Source of the DNA: Fasciola hepatica
Lineage: Eukaryota; Platyhelminthes; Trematoda; Plagiorchiida; Fasciolidae
NCBI GenBank assembly: GCA_948099385.1
Contig: CANUEZ040000168.1
Coordinates: forward strand, 6,425,001-6,489,000
Length of the DNA stretch: 64,000 nt
Reading direction: 5' to 3'
In this document: one piece after another, positions 10,925 through 21,020 of the stretch
How positions within the stretch are numbered: the first letter of the stretch is position 1
How the letters are laid out: the number at the start of each line of letters is the position of its first letter
The notes under the pieces: generated by a model
Told to the model about the DNA's origin: nothing
The model's database searches: none
Seen by the model: only the letters and a program-made list of their open reading frames with translations
Translations under genes and position numbers: made by a program

Positions 10925-12170
10925 ATCGTTTGTGTGCTGTAAGACTCCAGGGGTCAGTCGGCGTTCGAAAGGATTGTTATGCTGAGCGCAATTTGTTTGT
11001 GATCTCAGCGTACGCCCCAACGGACTGCAGCTCTGACACGCAGAAAGATGAGTTCTATGATGAACTCGCCACCCTCGTTCGCAGCAGTAAAGGTTTTGAC
11101 ATTGTAGTGCTAGCTGGTGACTTCAATGCACAAGTTGGCAAACTTAGTGTGTCAGAAGCCTGTTTAGGTGGCCGTTGTGCTTTACCCACTCAGCGTACAG
11201 ATAACGGGGGTAGGCTTCTCCAGTTTTGTGCAGACAATCGATTGTTCTTGTCCAGCACCAATTTCCGACACAGTTCACGTCGCACAGAAACATGGTGCTC
11301 TAACTCTACAGGTACTCTAAGCAGTGAACTACCGGTGGCGCAGTTCTGCTCAGAACTGTAGATCTTATTGGTCCACGTACGTAGAGCCGGATCATGCATT
11401 AGTTTTAATGCGATTGCCTCTCCAGCTCCATGGTCATCGTCACAAGCCGCCACCCCGGTTAGCCGTGCAGCGTTTGTCTGATCCAGAAGTCCGCACAAGT
11501 TGACAGAAAATTAGCACATGGGCTAGGATCTACGACGAACAGTAATGTGGATGAACACGGGGCCGATATCAAACAGGCAATGCACGTGCCACCAAGTTCC
11601 GCCTGTGGTCCTAGATCCGATGTCCGTCAAAAACACTGGATTTCTCCAGAGTCGATCAGTTTAACGGGGAGAAAGCGTCAGCTCTCGAACTGTAAGGAGA
11701 TGAATAAGATGCGGAGAAAGCTTTAAAGGCAAGTTACGAAAAGCCCTGAGAAGGATCATGAAAACTGGGGGAGGGGGGGGGGGTTAAGGTAGCCGAGGAA
11801 ATGGAAATAGCAGCTGCTCCAGGTAACAGTCAAAGGCTGTTCAGACTTATTCGTGACACCGGTGGACGGCGAACCCCGGCTAGTGAAACGATATGCGATA
11901 GAAATGAAGAGCCTATTCATGACAAAGAGCAAGGGCTTAACCGTTGGTCCGAATACTTCAAGAAGCAGTTTAGCTGGGCGCGCGCTAACGTAGTTACTCC
12001 TGTGTCAACAACTACGATTCCTTAGGGTGTATCACTTGAGCCCCCATCGGAAGTAGAAGCAGAGTCATGTATTCGATTAATAAAGCGGGAAAAAGCGGCT
12101 GGTCCTGACGAACTACCTCCAGTTTTTTTTTTCAAACTGGGCGGAAATGCTTTGATAAAATCACTTACTA
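10925..12170 (+). mobile_element. RTE-type LINE copy B2, truncated at both ends
   Basis: The copy begins abruptly inside the endonuclease (RLCAVRLQGSVG equivalent, 10925) and runs at high identity to copy B1 (long identical stretches between 10930-11300 and 7975-8340). A short deletion near 11317 shifts the frame after 143 residues. The linker frame 11801-12025 contains the GNSQRLFRLIRDTGG block. A G tract at about 11767-11783 and a T tract at 12122-12131 add further frame loss. It ends at about 12170, just inside the RT domain, where it meets oppositely oriented copy C. Confidence 0.88.
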
Positions 12171-12798
12171 TACTCGTCGAAGAATGAAGATGTGATGAAT
12201 GTAACCTCGATCAGGTCTAAACCCTACTTGATTCTCGTTCGAGGACTGTTCGCAAGCGTTAGATAAACGGTGGAGAACAGTACCAGCAAGCAGTTTGGAT
12301 GCGATGCCAAGCAGACTTATCCACCTGTGGTTTTCACAGGAGGACCTGTCGCCTTTCTTATAGATCGGTATGATCACCGATTCACACCAACTCTTTGGAA
12401 CTTGTTCCTCCCCCCATATCAAACCGAGGGAATTCGTCAACTCCAGTGAAAGTGCTGAGCCACCGTCTTTGAAAATAGACGCAGGCAACCCATCCGGTCT
12501 GGCAGCCTTATGTCGTTTAAGATAGCTTATTTCACGAAGAATCTACGCTTCTGACGGAGGACTGGTATCTACAATGAGCTGTTCCCATTACGCTAGTGAG
12601 CAAACCTGAAGAGGATAAAGGCCAATTAAACTGCATCTCGAAATGCTCCACCCAACGAATTTGACGACGCTCCTGAGTTTGAATCAGTGAGCCGTTTGCC
12701 TCTTTGATCAATTCGTTAACGCCTGGTTTACGTGGACTGGTTTGTTTAATCAGACGAAAAAGGTTGCAGCTGTTGCCAGTAGCCACAGTTTTTTCCAT
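12171..12798 (-). pseudogene. Linker and RT N-terminal part of RTE copy C
   Basis: The frame 12798-12532 carries GNSCNLFRLIKQTSPRKPGV, the linker block of the family. After a frame break, 12488-12168 carries VPKSWCESVIIPIYKKGDRS, CENHRWISLLGIASKLLAG and NENQVGFRPDRGYIHHIF. Both are intact-looking but in different frames, and the palm domain with the active site is absent. Confidence 0.85.
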
Positions 12799-13199
12799 CT
12801 CCCTACCCTTCGCAATCCAACACTGCTCACGATCATTTCTCAGGCTCCGAATCAGTTGGCGTTTAAGACATCTACATGCCTCATCGTATCTGGAATCCCG
12901 AGGAATCGATCTGCGTACATCTAACGGTGCAACTGAGGATGAAGATACCTATCGTCTCTGTGTCTAGTTGTTGGACCTTGGGTAGCATCAGCAGCCTCAT
13001 GTAGAGCCTGTTTGATCTCTGTCCATCGCTCTTCTGGATCCTGGGCATTTGGCTGAATCGATAAGCCGGTGGATAGTTCTGTTTGGAAAGTAGATCGTTG
13101 GTTATCGTCCAGTAGCAGCTACGGGGAACGGTTTCCCTTGGCGTTGCTTCGGACACCGACGACGCGAAAGCTGAAGTGCGTGCGGACAAGAGCGTGATC

Positions 13200-13960
13200 A
13201 ATGTCTACAGACGTGGACCAAAATGATCAAGTCTTGAACTGATCCGCGCCAGCGGTAACCGACAGCAATATGATCGACCTGAGTCCAACGCTGTGAAGGC
13301 TCAGAAGAACGCCAGGTTAGCAGGTGTCGCTTTTGTGCGAGAAATTGGTACTCGGTAGGAATAGTCCATGGTCAGAACATAGTTTCATGAGTCGATCACC
13401 GTTATCAAATCGATTGGCTGGAACGCAATATCAGCCTCCCATATTCCTCTCCGTCTTGTCTAGGCTTCCAACTTGAGCACTGAAATCCCGAGCAACAGCC
13501 ATGATGTCCGTAGAGCGCACGCTGCGGAGCAATTGAGGTCAATCCTGGTAGAATTCTTCTTTAGCCTCAGGAGAGCTAGTCAGTTAGGGCACACAGAAAC
13601 AACAAAGGCATCGGCGCTTCAGTCTAGTGCTGTCGACATGCACAGAACCATTCAGCCGTGCTGCACACAGACGAATGCTGACTGGGATCCAGTCGAGCAG
13701 TGCCCGCTCGGCCTTCACGCTCAGAGCGATGCCTACGCCGGTCTGACCACGAGCACTAGACACCGAATCACCCGACATGCGAACAGTGAAACGAGAAGCC
13801 GAGCTTGTACCTGGGGAGCGAAACGTGAATAGTTAAGTTGGGTTTTGTATGCGTGTTTAGGGGACAACGCACGTCTGTGGTAAAGGTTTCAAGAGTCCTA
13901 GCTAGGGCAGTCTGTTTCCCCGCTTGGCAAAGTGTGCGGACGTAGGAAGCAGCTCAGTAA
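13200..13960 (-). pseudogene. Decayed APE endonuclease of RTE copy C
   Basis: The clearest block is 13778-13584 with SARGQTGVGIAL, ALLDWIPVSIRLCAARL. The reversed complement of 13320-13240 holds the equivalent of the (Q/R)VDHI block. No frame is open across the whole domain. The orientation and order agree with copy C running right to left. Confidence 0.7.
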
Positions 13961-14154
13961 AGAGAACGCTTAGGTCGAAGAATGAATTATCTCTTTCCCC
14001 TTGTCTCTAATTCGGTACCTTTTCCGTGAGCTACAAATTCACAGTCACGACTCATTGTAGCTACTCGTATGCATTTAGAGTTGCAGCGTGAAAGATGAAG
14101 AGCAAAAAGAAAAGGAATGTTTCCCGAACGACCACTAGAAATTTCCGGGAGCAC

Positions 14155-14800
14155 CATACTTCGCGGCTTCCCACACCACAAAGAGGGTTTTTCTTTGGGA
14201 ACCCTAACCGGAGCCTTTGACTCAAAAGTCTGACCTACAACGCAGTGGGGCGTTAACCCAGCACGGGAATGTGGCCGAAGAACCCGTGAAGGAACTTCTT
14301 CTGGTCTGTCACGTGAGACATGATTGTTGCATACGTTCTGTCTTGTCGTCGCTGGTGCTCTTTTATCGATCCGCTTTTCGAATTCAGTCCTTAGCCCTAT
14401 GCACCCAGTGGAGCAAGCAGAACGTAGACGGAGCAGCATTCTTTGGGCTGGGGCTGTCCAGGTTAGGTGGGCGATAGCTGCCCAATGAAGTGCGATGACT
14501 TCTCCCACCGTCGAGAGAAACCCCAAGTACTCCACTCTTACGTCCATCTAGTGGAGGATTTTAGATCGGCAAACTGTTTCTCTTTGTGTTTATTCGCTGG
14601 AATGTCCTCTCCAGGAGCACAGTGGTTAGAACCGGATGTTGCTCATCAACTGGTTCAGAGGCTGGACTTCGTCTAGCTCCTACCTATCAACCTGGCAGGC
14701 ATGATTACACCTCCGACTTAAGAAAGCTATCCTGCCTAGCTCTTTGGGTCATGGAGACGCGCAAACCATCGCATCACGCCAAGGCGCAGTCTCGTCGCGA
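14155..14800 (-). repeat. Right arm of the inverted duplication (RTE 5' region)
   Basis: This is the reverse-complement partner of 3787-4409. An apparent 186-codon frame at 14547-13987 exists only because this block is free of stops; its first 124 codons translate identically to 4017-4391. No conserved domain is visible in it and I do not treat it as a gene. Confidence 0.9.
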
Positions 14801-14820
14801 TAGACGTGCTTGGGTGCACT

Positions 14821-15522
14821 GAAGAAATTGCTCCAGTCCTGGCTTAATGGTCCCAGGGGTAGGTTTGCCGGTATAAGTCCATCCGTTGCCGAGGAACTAG
14901 AGGATCGCAATCTACAATTACACGTTGGTATTACTTGTGATTTTCCACGGAAAGGCCGACAAATCAGCGACATGGAACGCTGGAAAGCCAGCGAATACAG
15001 ATAATTCCGCCTTTCCTTTCGAATCCCATCTTCGTTATTTGAAATGTCTTATCAAAGGACCCAGAAATCCTGGCCAAAAATTGTACAAGCGACTGATTGG
15101 GGGCCTATATCTTCCTATTCCATTACACCGGAATTCCTATGTGGATGACACTGGTTCGCCCGTAATCCGAACACCGATATGTGATACGTTTTTCCTTCTT
15201 AGAAATGCTTTTTCCACTGATCGACCTCCGAACAATGTAGTCATTGTACATGGGTTTCCCGGTGTCATTGTCCACATTTCGGATAATATCATTCGTTTCA
15301 AACGATTTGTCAATCCACAACCATTTTTTCAAAAAATATTTGCCATCTACTTGTGCGTTTTCTCCGTCGATACGTTGGGCGTGGATGTTTCTTTTGCGAC
15401 AACTGTCGATATTGAGTGTGAACGTTTATTATTGCCACGCTTAACGTACTTTGTAGTTATTCCTGTACTGCATACAATTTCGAGAACTAAATGCTAATAA
15501 TACCGATGATTTTCCTTTCCAG
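14821..15522. other. Unassigned DNA upstream of the DUF4806 relic
   Basis: A plus-strand frame (14925-15497, 190 codons) is open but matches nothing I know. The last 40 bases hold a branch-point-like TGCTAATA and a pyrimidine tract ending in TTTCCTTTCCAG directly before the ATG at 15523. The region may therefore be an intron of the following gene. Confidence 0.4.
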
Positions 15523-16853
15523 ATGTTTCGGCTCGTACGCTTTCCGAAGGATGGTTCGGTTGGAATCATACATCGCAACTGGCTGGTAAATTCCAAACAC
15601 ACCAGATGGCCTATTGTGAAACGTGCTTAGGAATATCAAAGCATGTTAATTTTGGGTAAACAATTGGCCGACAATATTCCCGTTTATGAATGCCCTGAAC
15701 TGTTTAGTTCAGGTACGAGTACATTTAAAGATTACAAAGCTGGTAACAGAAAGTCTTCATGAGACCCAGGAGTGTCAGTAGCAATATCTGCGGGATGCCA
15801 CTTCAGAGGCCTCTGATGCGACAGCACCAATGACACTGCAACGAGGTACACAACGCGCACAAAGTATATCAGTGGCATTTTCTTACTCCTGCAGACGGCC
15901 TGTCACTTTTAGAAATGACTCAGAAGATACGGATTTTTAATGGAACGCAAAATACGACCTCTGGAGCCGATAGTTGTTCCAAGTCTACCGGAACAATATC
16001 TTAGTACCGGTCTGACAGCGGGGTTTATCAAGCAACCTAACAGAATAGCTCCTATCATCCAGACCGTTCTCCACGCCGCAATCGGTATCCCGTAGATTGG
16101 AAACCGGAAATCGAGTTCCGATGTTGTCTCCTATATCGTAAGTCAAACAGTTTTTCCCATATTCATCTATGTCACCATATAGTTTTGGAAACGCTAATTC
16201 TACTAGTTTCACCGAGAAGTCCATTGAAACAACACACAACCATGGAACAGCTGGACAAAAAATTGGACAAACTGGAGGCTTCAGTGGCCGCCTTGGTGGG
16301 GGTAAATATAAAATTATCCACCATCATCACACGGCTGAACTCCGGGTTTGAGGCATTACAGAGCCAAATAGACACCTTACAAAGCACAAGACCAACACCC
16401 GGTGTGCTTTTCCTTTATTCTAAAAACTAGAAACCGCTGCCGCGGTTGAGAAATTACAAACTATGGACGATGTTTTGAATGTTCTGTCGAACTACGAACA
16501 CCTGGTAAGATCACAAGATTGCTCATTTCTGCTCCAGGTTTTCATGCTTGTCAGGACCACCACAAATGACCTCCGGGAATCGGTCCGAAAAATGTTGTCC
16601 CGGGTGATCAATGATGAGCTTGCAAAGCAGTGTTGTTGGTCAGGCAGTGTTATGCAAACCACCGTTTCACAGCTTATACTAATGAGCGTAATTAGGACAG
16701 GCTTTCCTTCTTCACACAATTCATACGACATTGGACGTCATTAACAACAGCGAGTCGCTGAAAGACATCTCCGACGGGGATATCGAAAAGCACGTACAAC
16801 ACCGGTTCAACAACGTCAGGGACCGCAAATTGTCGGGCGGGAAGCCCGGGTAG
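15523..16853 (+). pseudogene. DUF4806-family gene, broken
   Basis: The gene starts with an N-terminal block of the type found in DUF4806 proteins (FRLVRFPKDGSVGIIHRNWL). It continues, after an in-frame TAG at 15628, through ILGKQLADNIPVYECPE. The middle part is lost in frameshifts and stops between 15760 and 16240. A probable coiled coil follows (16241-16390: MEQLDKKLDKLEASVAALV). The C-terminal DUF4806 domain (16463-16853) shows VLSNYEHLVRSQD, RESVRKMLSRVINDELAKQC and WSGSVMQTTVSQLILMSVI, then a frameshift near 16700 to a last stretch ending in GGKPG and TAG at 16851. DUF4806 has no known biochemical function. An AG acceptor abuts the ATG, suggesting a formerly spliced gene. It could also be a part of a transposon, as a foldback element starts about 120 bp later. 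Confidence 0.75.
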
Positions 16854-16938
16854 GATTTTGCATACGCTTGCGTTTGAAAATTAAATAATCCACTGCTTTA
16901 CGTGTAATCCTACGCTGCACATTGTTCCTTGTAGCAAA

Positions 16939-17707
16939 ACCGATCGGTTTTCGGCCGGTTTTTACTATTACGCCGACCGGTCTTCGGTCGGTTTGTTTAG
17001 TAGCCATTTTACACGGATCAACATTGAATTTTTACGAAGGAAATTGATGACCGAAGTAATTTGTAATGCTTGGTTAGTTTTATTTAAATGTATTGGTTTA
17101 TTTCATCGAAATGTCCTGAAAACCTCGATATAGATCGCTCTATTTTATTCTCTCGAAATGGGCAAAATAAGGACAATTATCGGAAAATCATGAATTAGGA
17201 GATATAAATTGGCATCGTGATACGTAATTTGTTACTGAAGGAGATTAATGAAGCATACCACGTACTTCCAACGATTGACATAAACCGCCCGGAAGCCGTT
17301 GTGAAACCACTCGAAAACCGATCAGTGTAACAGTAAAAACCGCTCGGAAACCGGCCGAAAACCGATCGGTTTCAGCGCGGCTTTTGGCCGGTTTCTATGC
17401 CGTTTGTGCTAGTCGTTTGAAATGCGTGATACACTTCGTTAATTTCCTTCAGTAACAAATTACGTATCACGATGCCAATTTATATCTCCTAATTCATGAT
17501 TTTCCGATAATTGTCCTTATTTTACCCATTTCGAGAGAATAAAATAGAGCGATCTATATCGAGGTTTTCAGGACATTTCGATGAAATAAACCAATACATT
17601 TAAATAAAACTAACCAAGAATCACAAATTACTTCGGTCATCAATTTCCTTCGTAAAAATTCAACGTTGATCCGTGTAAAATGGCTACTAAACAAACCGAC
17701 CGAAAAC
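16939..17707. mobile_element. Foldback element with long, near-identical inverted arms
   Basis: The arm 16976-17262 is repeated in reverse complement at 17425-17707. Over the central 240 bp I count about four mismatches. The arm ends are built of short sub-repeats (CCGACCG, AAACCGACCGAAAACCG) which themselves form small hairpins. An extra block at 16939-16970 (CCGATCGGTTTTCGGCCGG) also recurs inverted at 17340-17367, inside the 162-bp spacer. No protein is encoded. The design is that of a non-autonomous foldback/MITE DNA transposon; no target duplication could be fixed with certainty. Confidence 0.85.
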
Positions 17708-17912
17708 CGATGTTCCGAACGGGCTGGGTGCCACAAGGGGTGGAGCATATTTACCAATTATATAACTTTAGTACTTTCACTTAGGGATCTCTATCATAAA
17801 CCCACGTTTCATCACTATCTTTATACATGGGTGCACGAGATCAATGATTTTTTTGTCTATTTCCTGTACCATTTCAGAGGTTCGTCGAACTTTCCTGCAA
17901 ACTGAACTTTAT

Positions 17913-19552
17913 TCATTCTTCATTCCTCATAATAGAGGCAGAAAATATCTCTCCCGTGTAAGCCTCCTCACCACAGCTCAGTGATAGACTTATGTGTGTC
18001 CTCCACCACCTCTTTAGAAATACATCCAGAAGTCGCTTGGACAATTTGTCGTTAGGCTCTTCCACCACTTCGGCTGGCAGCGAGTTCCATAGATTGGTCA
18101 CCCTCCGAGATATACGGTACACCAGTAGGAGGCAAACCGACTGCAGTTTCTTTAGAGTTAGCGGGTGTCCCCTCGTACGGCCATGTCCGCAAAGAAGGAG
18201 CTCTGCACGTACTTCCGGGCCGAAGTCGCCTCTGATGATACGCCTGGTGAAGATCAGGTCTCCCCGGACTCTCCGATAGGCCACTGGAAACAGTGCTGTG
18301 ATCTTCAGCCGCTCTTTGTTGCTGACCCCGCGTAGTCCTCCGATAAGGCGGGTTGCGCCTCTCTGCACTCTTTCCAACTTTGCCACGTCTGCCAACGTAC
18401 AAGGGAAAACCGCTGGCCCCCCGTATTCCAACGTGGGATGCAAATGGGTTGCATACAGCACCTTGAAGGCGTTGAGTGAGAGATGGCCGAATGATCGAAT
18501 AATCGGCCCGAGGATACTCCACGCTGACGAACAAACTCTATCAGTGTTGTGCTTCGTTTTTAGTTACGAGGCCACCATCACTCCCAGATCTTTCTCGCAG
18601 ACAGAACGCCGAAGGGGTGCCTCGTGTATTTTGTACATCCCACTGCTGGACGGTGCTCCTACTCGCATATGCGCACACTTGTCGGTGTTGACTGGTAGTG
18701 ACCACAGATCTGACCATGGTCTTGAGAGATGCATCTCTCAAGAGCTTTGATGTTCTCCTGAAGAACGAGCTCGTCTGCATTTGATGTAATCGTGCCCCAA
18801 ATCTTAAGGTCGTCTGCGTAGATGAGACACGGTGATTGAAAATCTGGTGGTAGGTCATTGATATAGGCCAGGAAGAGGAGCGGACTCAGAACCGATCCTT
18901 GTGTAACACCACTAGTTGCCACTTGCCAAGTTGACAGTGACTGTGCTACTCGTACTGCAAAGGTTCTACCTTTTAGAAAGTCCTCTATCCACAGAATCAA
19001 GGGATCTAAAACACCAAGAGCCTTAAACTTACTTAACAGACGGTCATGCGGGACTTCGTCAAAAGCTTCGCTAAAATCCCCGAACATTACGTCCGTAGGG
19101 TGTTCTTCGGCCTTGGCCATCGTCCAGCGTTCTCATGCGATTACCAAGTTTGTCAGGCAAGACCTACTTCCCCAAAAACCATGTTTTTTGTCGGCAAAGT
19201 AGGTCGTTTACCCCAATATGTTCCCAGATTCGCGTTGCAAGCAGGCGCTCTATAACCTTTCCTACCACCGGTGTTAGACTGACAGGTCGGAAGTTGACAG
19301 CCCCAGCCTTCGCCCCAACTTTGTATGGTAGCACGACGACCGCTTTCGTCCATTCCTGGAGCGAGGCTTTCCCGCTGCTAAATACGCATTGAACGTTCGT
19401 GTGACCGGTTGAGTTAACACACGGGCAGGCTCCTTTTTCATTAAAGGATGAACACTATCAGGTCCCGGAGATTGGTTGACTGTGGTGGTGCGCATGGGTG
19501 CCGCCACTTCTTCCTCGGAGAGTTTCCGGCAAGATATTGGGGGGGGGGGCAT
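17913..19552 (-). pseudogene. CR1-type reverse transcriptase and C-terminus
   Basis: The frame 19552-19274 carries TTTVNQSPGPDSVHPLMK (RT entry). The frame 19120-18659 holds motif A (DVMFGDFSEAFDEVPHDRLL), SGVTQGSVLSPLLFLAYIND and the active site CLIYADDLKIWG. The C-terminal frame 18461-17913 has LHPTLEYGGPAVFP, LERVQRGATRLIGGLRGVSN, LFPVAYRRVRGDLIF and NLWNSLPAEVVEEP, the standard thumb/tail of CR1 elements. At least two frameshifts separate the parts, so no functional protein can result. Confidence 0.9.
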
Positions 19553-20178
19553 CTACTGCAATGTGTGAGGGATGATTGAGCCTCCGTTCAGGGGCATAGA
19601 CTGGCAAGTGCGGTCTCGTCAGTATATCTGCCTTGTGTTCATCTGTAACTCTCAGCGAGTGTCCGTCCTGCAGGGCTGGCATTGCAGTTGTGGTTCGCGT
19701 TCTCCGAGGCAGATATGCGAACAGGCGTTTGGGTGCTCGAACCGAGTCCCTTGTTAACGTCTCCTCTAAGATGCCTTGCTCTTCTCGCTTCATTTGGGTA
19801 CACCGATTCCGGATGGTGCGGCGTCGGTCATATCCCTCTTCAGTAGCGTGACTTTGTTAACACGCTCGCTTCCGACGCTTCAAAAAGACGCCTAAGTGGA
19901 GAGTCAAACCAAGATGGGCTTTGTGCATGCGGTCGCCCTCTGGATGGTGGAGCAAACGTTTGGTACAATTGAAGAACTTCATCCCGAATTACTCCCCAAG
20001 CCTCGTCTATGTCGTACGGTTCTGGCGGATACCACATCACTGAGGTTGCAGCCCCCGTGGCTTGTTCAAACGGCGTTCGCCAGGCGTAGAGTCCACCCTG
20101 TGGTCTGGGAACAAACGTCGCTCCTCTCTTCCAGCTGATGGTCAACACTGCATGGTCACTGCAGCCTAGTGGCGGTAG

Positions 20179-20655
20179 TTACTCAATGTGATCAATGTCG
20201 GACCGCCTTGGAGATATCACCAGATCTAGGATAGACGTATGATGATCCTGGGTTCGGGTCGGCAGTCTGATTGGTTGGCACAAGGAAAGCTCCAGCACCG
20301 TTTGAAGGAGCTCGCGAGAAAACAAATCCACTCCTGCATTGCACAGTGAGTTCTCCCAGTCCACATTCGGCGAGTTGAAGTCACCCAAAATTAGACAGTG
20401 ATCATCGCCAGCCCAACTTATTACGCCAGTCACTTTTTCCCGAGGATCTGATTCTGGTGACCGATAAAAGACTCCGACAGACTCATGTCCACTGGGTGTC
20501 AACTTCGCGCGACACCAAAGAGATTCTTCAAAGCCCTCCGAGTCTATCAGGCGATCCAGGTATAGCGAAGGGACGTCAGCCCCAATGTACATCGCCACGC
20601 CTCCTCCTCCCCGAGCTTGGCTCCTATCAGCACGGCAAAATGTGCATCCCGGGGT
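20179..20655 (-). pseudogene. CR1-type endonuclease domain (left copy)
   Basis: The frame contains ARGGGGVAMYIG, SVGVFYRSPESD, DDHCLILGDFNSPNVDW and the TSILDLVIS block, a normal CR1/Jockey APE order. The N-terminal part with the SNVGSLLNK and RESWL blocks is missing here but present in the right-hand copy at 39572-40100. The domain ends in a stop right before the expected final SDH block, which appears in the next frame. Confidence 0.88.
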
Positions 20656-21020
20656 AGTCACCTCCGGACGTGGAAAATCCCCCTTTTTCCCTCGCGATTC
20701 AGTGTTTTTCCTAACATCACTTATTTGCCTACACTATTGACGAACTGGTTGTTTTTTGGACCAATTGTTGTTTGTTCGCGCCCAGAGCGCTACTTCGGCA
20801 CATCCTTGTTCAGGACCTGCGTGACGCACGTGCTGTTTGCTCACACGCTGCTATTCGGTTTCTCGTTGTTGAGTCCTTGTGATCGTATTATTGAGGTTTG
20901 TATATTTTTTATGTCATTGTTCATGTAATAATCTAGTACCGTAGAATATCACGGATAATCCTCTTTTGATTTCGGGATCCGTTGCGAATTTGGCTACGCA
21001 TTGCTCAAACTTTCGTTACA
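20656..21020 (+). repeat. BEL/Pao LTR B1 (5' LTR of older element B)
   Basis: This 365-bp LTR is of the same subtype as LTR B2 at 39206-39571: both read CCCCCTTTTTCCCTCG, TTTTTCCTAACATCACTTATTTGCC and lack the TTGTCTTTACG found in subtype A. Its first about 10 bp are degenerate relative to the TGTAACAGCC start of the others. It ends in GTTACA. Confidence 0.9.

Larger units (their letters stand above)
12170..14820 (-). mobile_element. RTE-type LINE copy C, truncated in the RT domain
   Basis: Read on the minus strand it holds a 5' region (14800-13960), the endonuclease (about 13950-13200), the linker (12960-12530) and the start of the RT (12530-12170). The 5' region is shared with copy A. The copy ends at about 12171 in ...ILRRV, the position where the family continues into motif A. 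Its 3' end is therefore missing exactly at the junction with copy B2. Confidence 0.85.
17900..20655 (-). mobile_element. CR1/Jockey-type LINE, ORF2 part (left of the BEL complex)
   Basis: Read on the minus strand: endonuclease (20655-20180), linker (20148-19460), reverse transcriptase (19552-18540), thumb and C-terminus (18540-17913) and a 3' end with AATAAA (minus strand, about 17913-17908). It is broken by frameshifts near 20165, 19840, 19460, 19270 and 18660. The 5' end is cut off by the BEL LTR that begins at about 20656. The matching 5' part of a CR1 copy lies beyond the BEL complex at 39572-41156. Confidence 0.88.

Noticed and set aside
13987..14547. A 186-codon minus-strand gene repeated at 4017-4391
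   Set aside because: The shared frame reflects identical DNA of an RTE 5' region. No domain is visible and neighbouring copies do not keep the frame.
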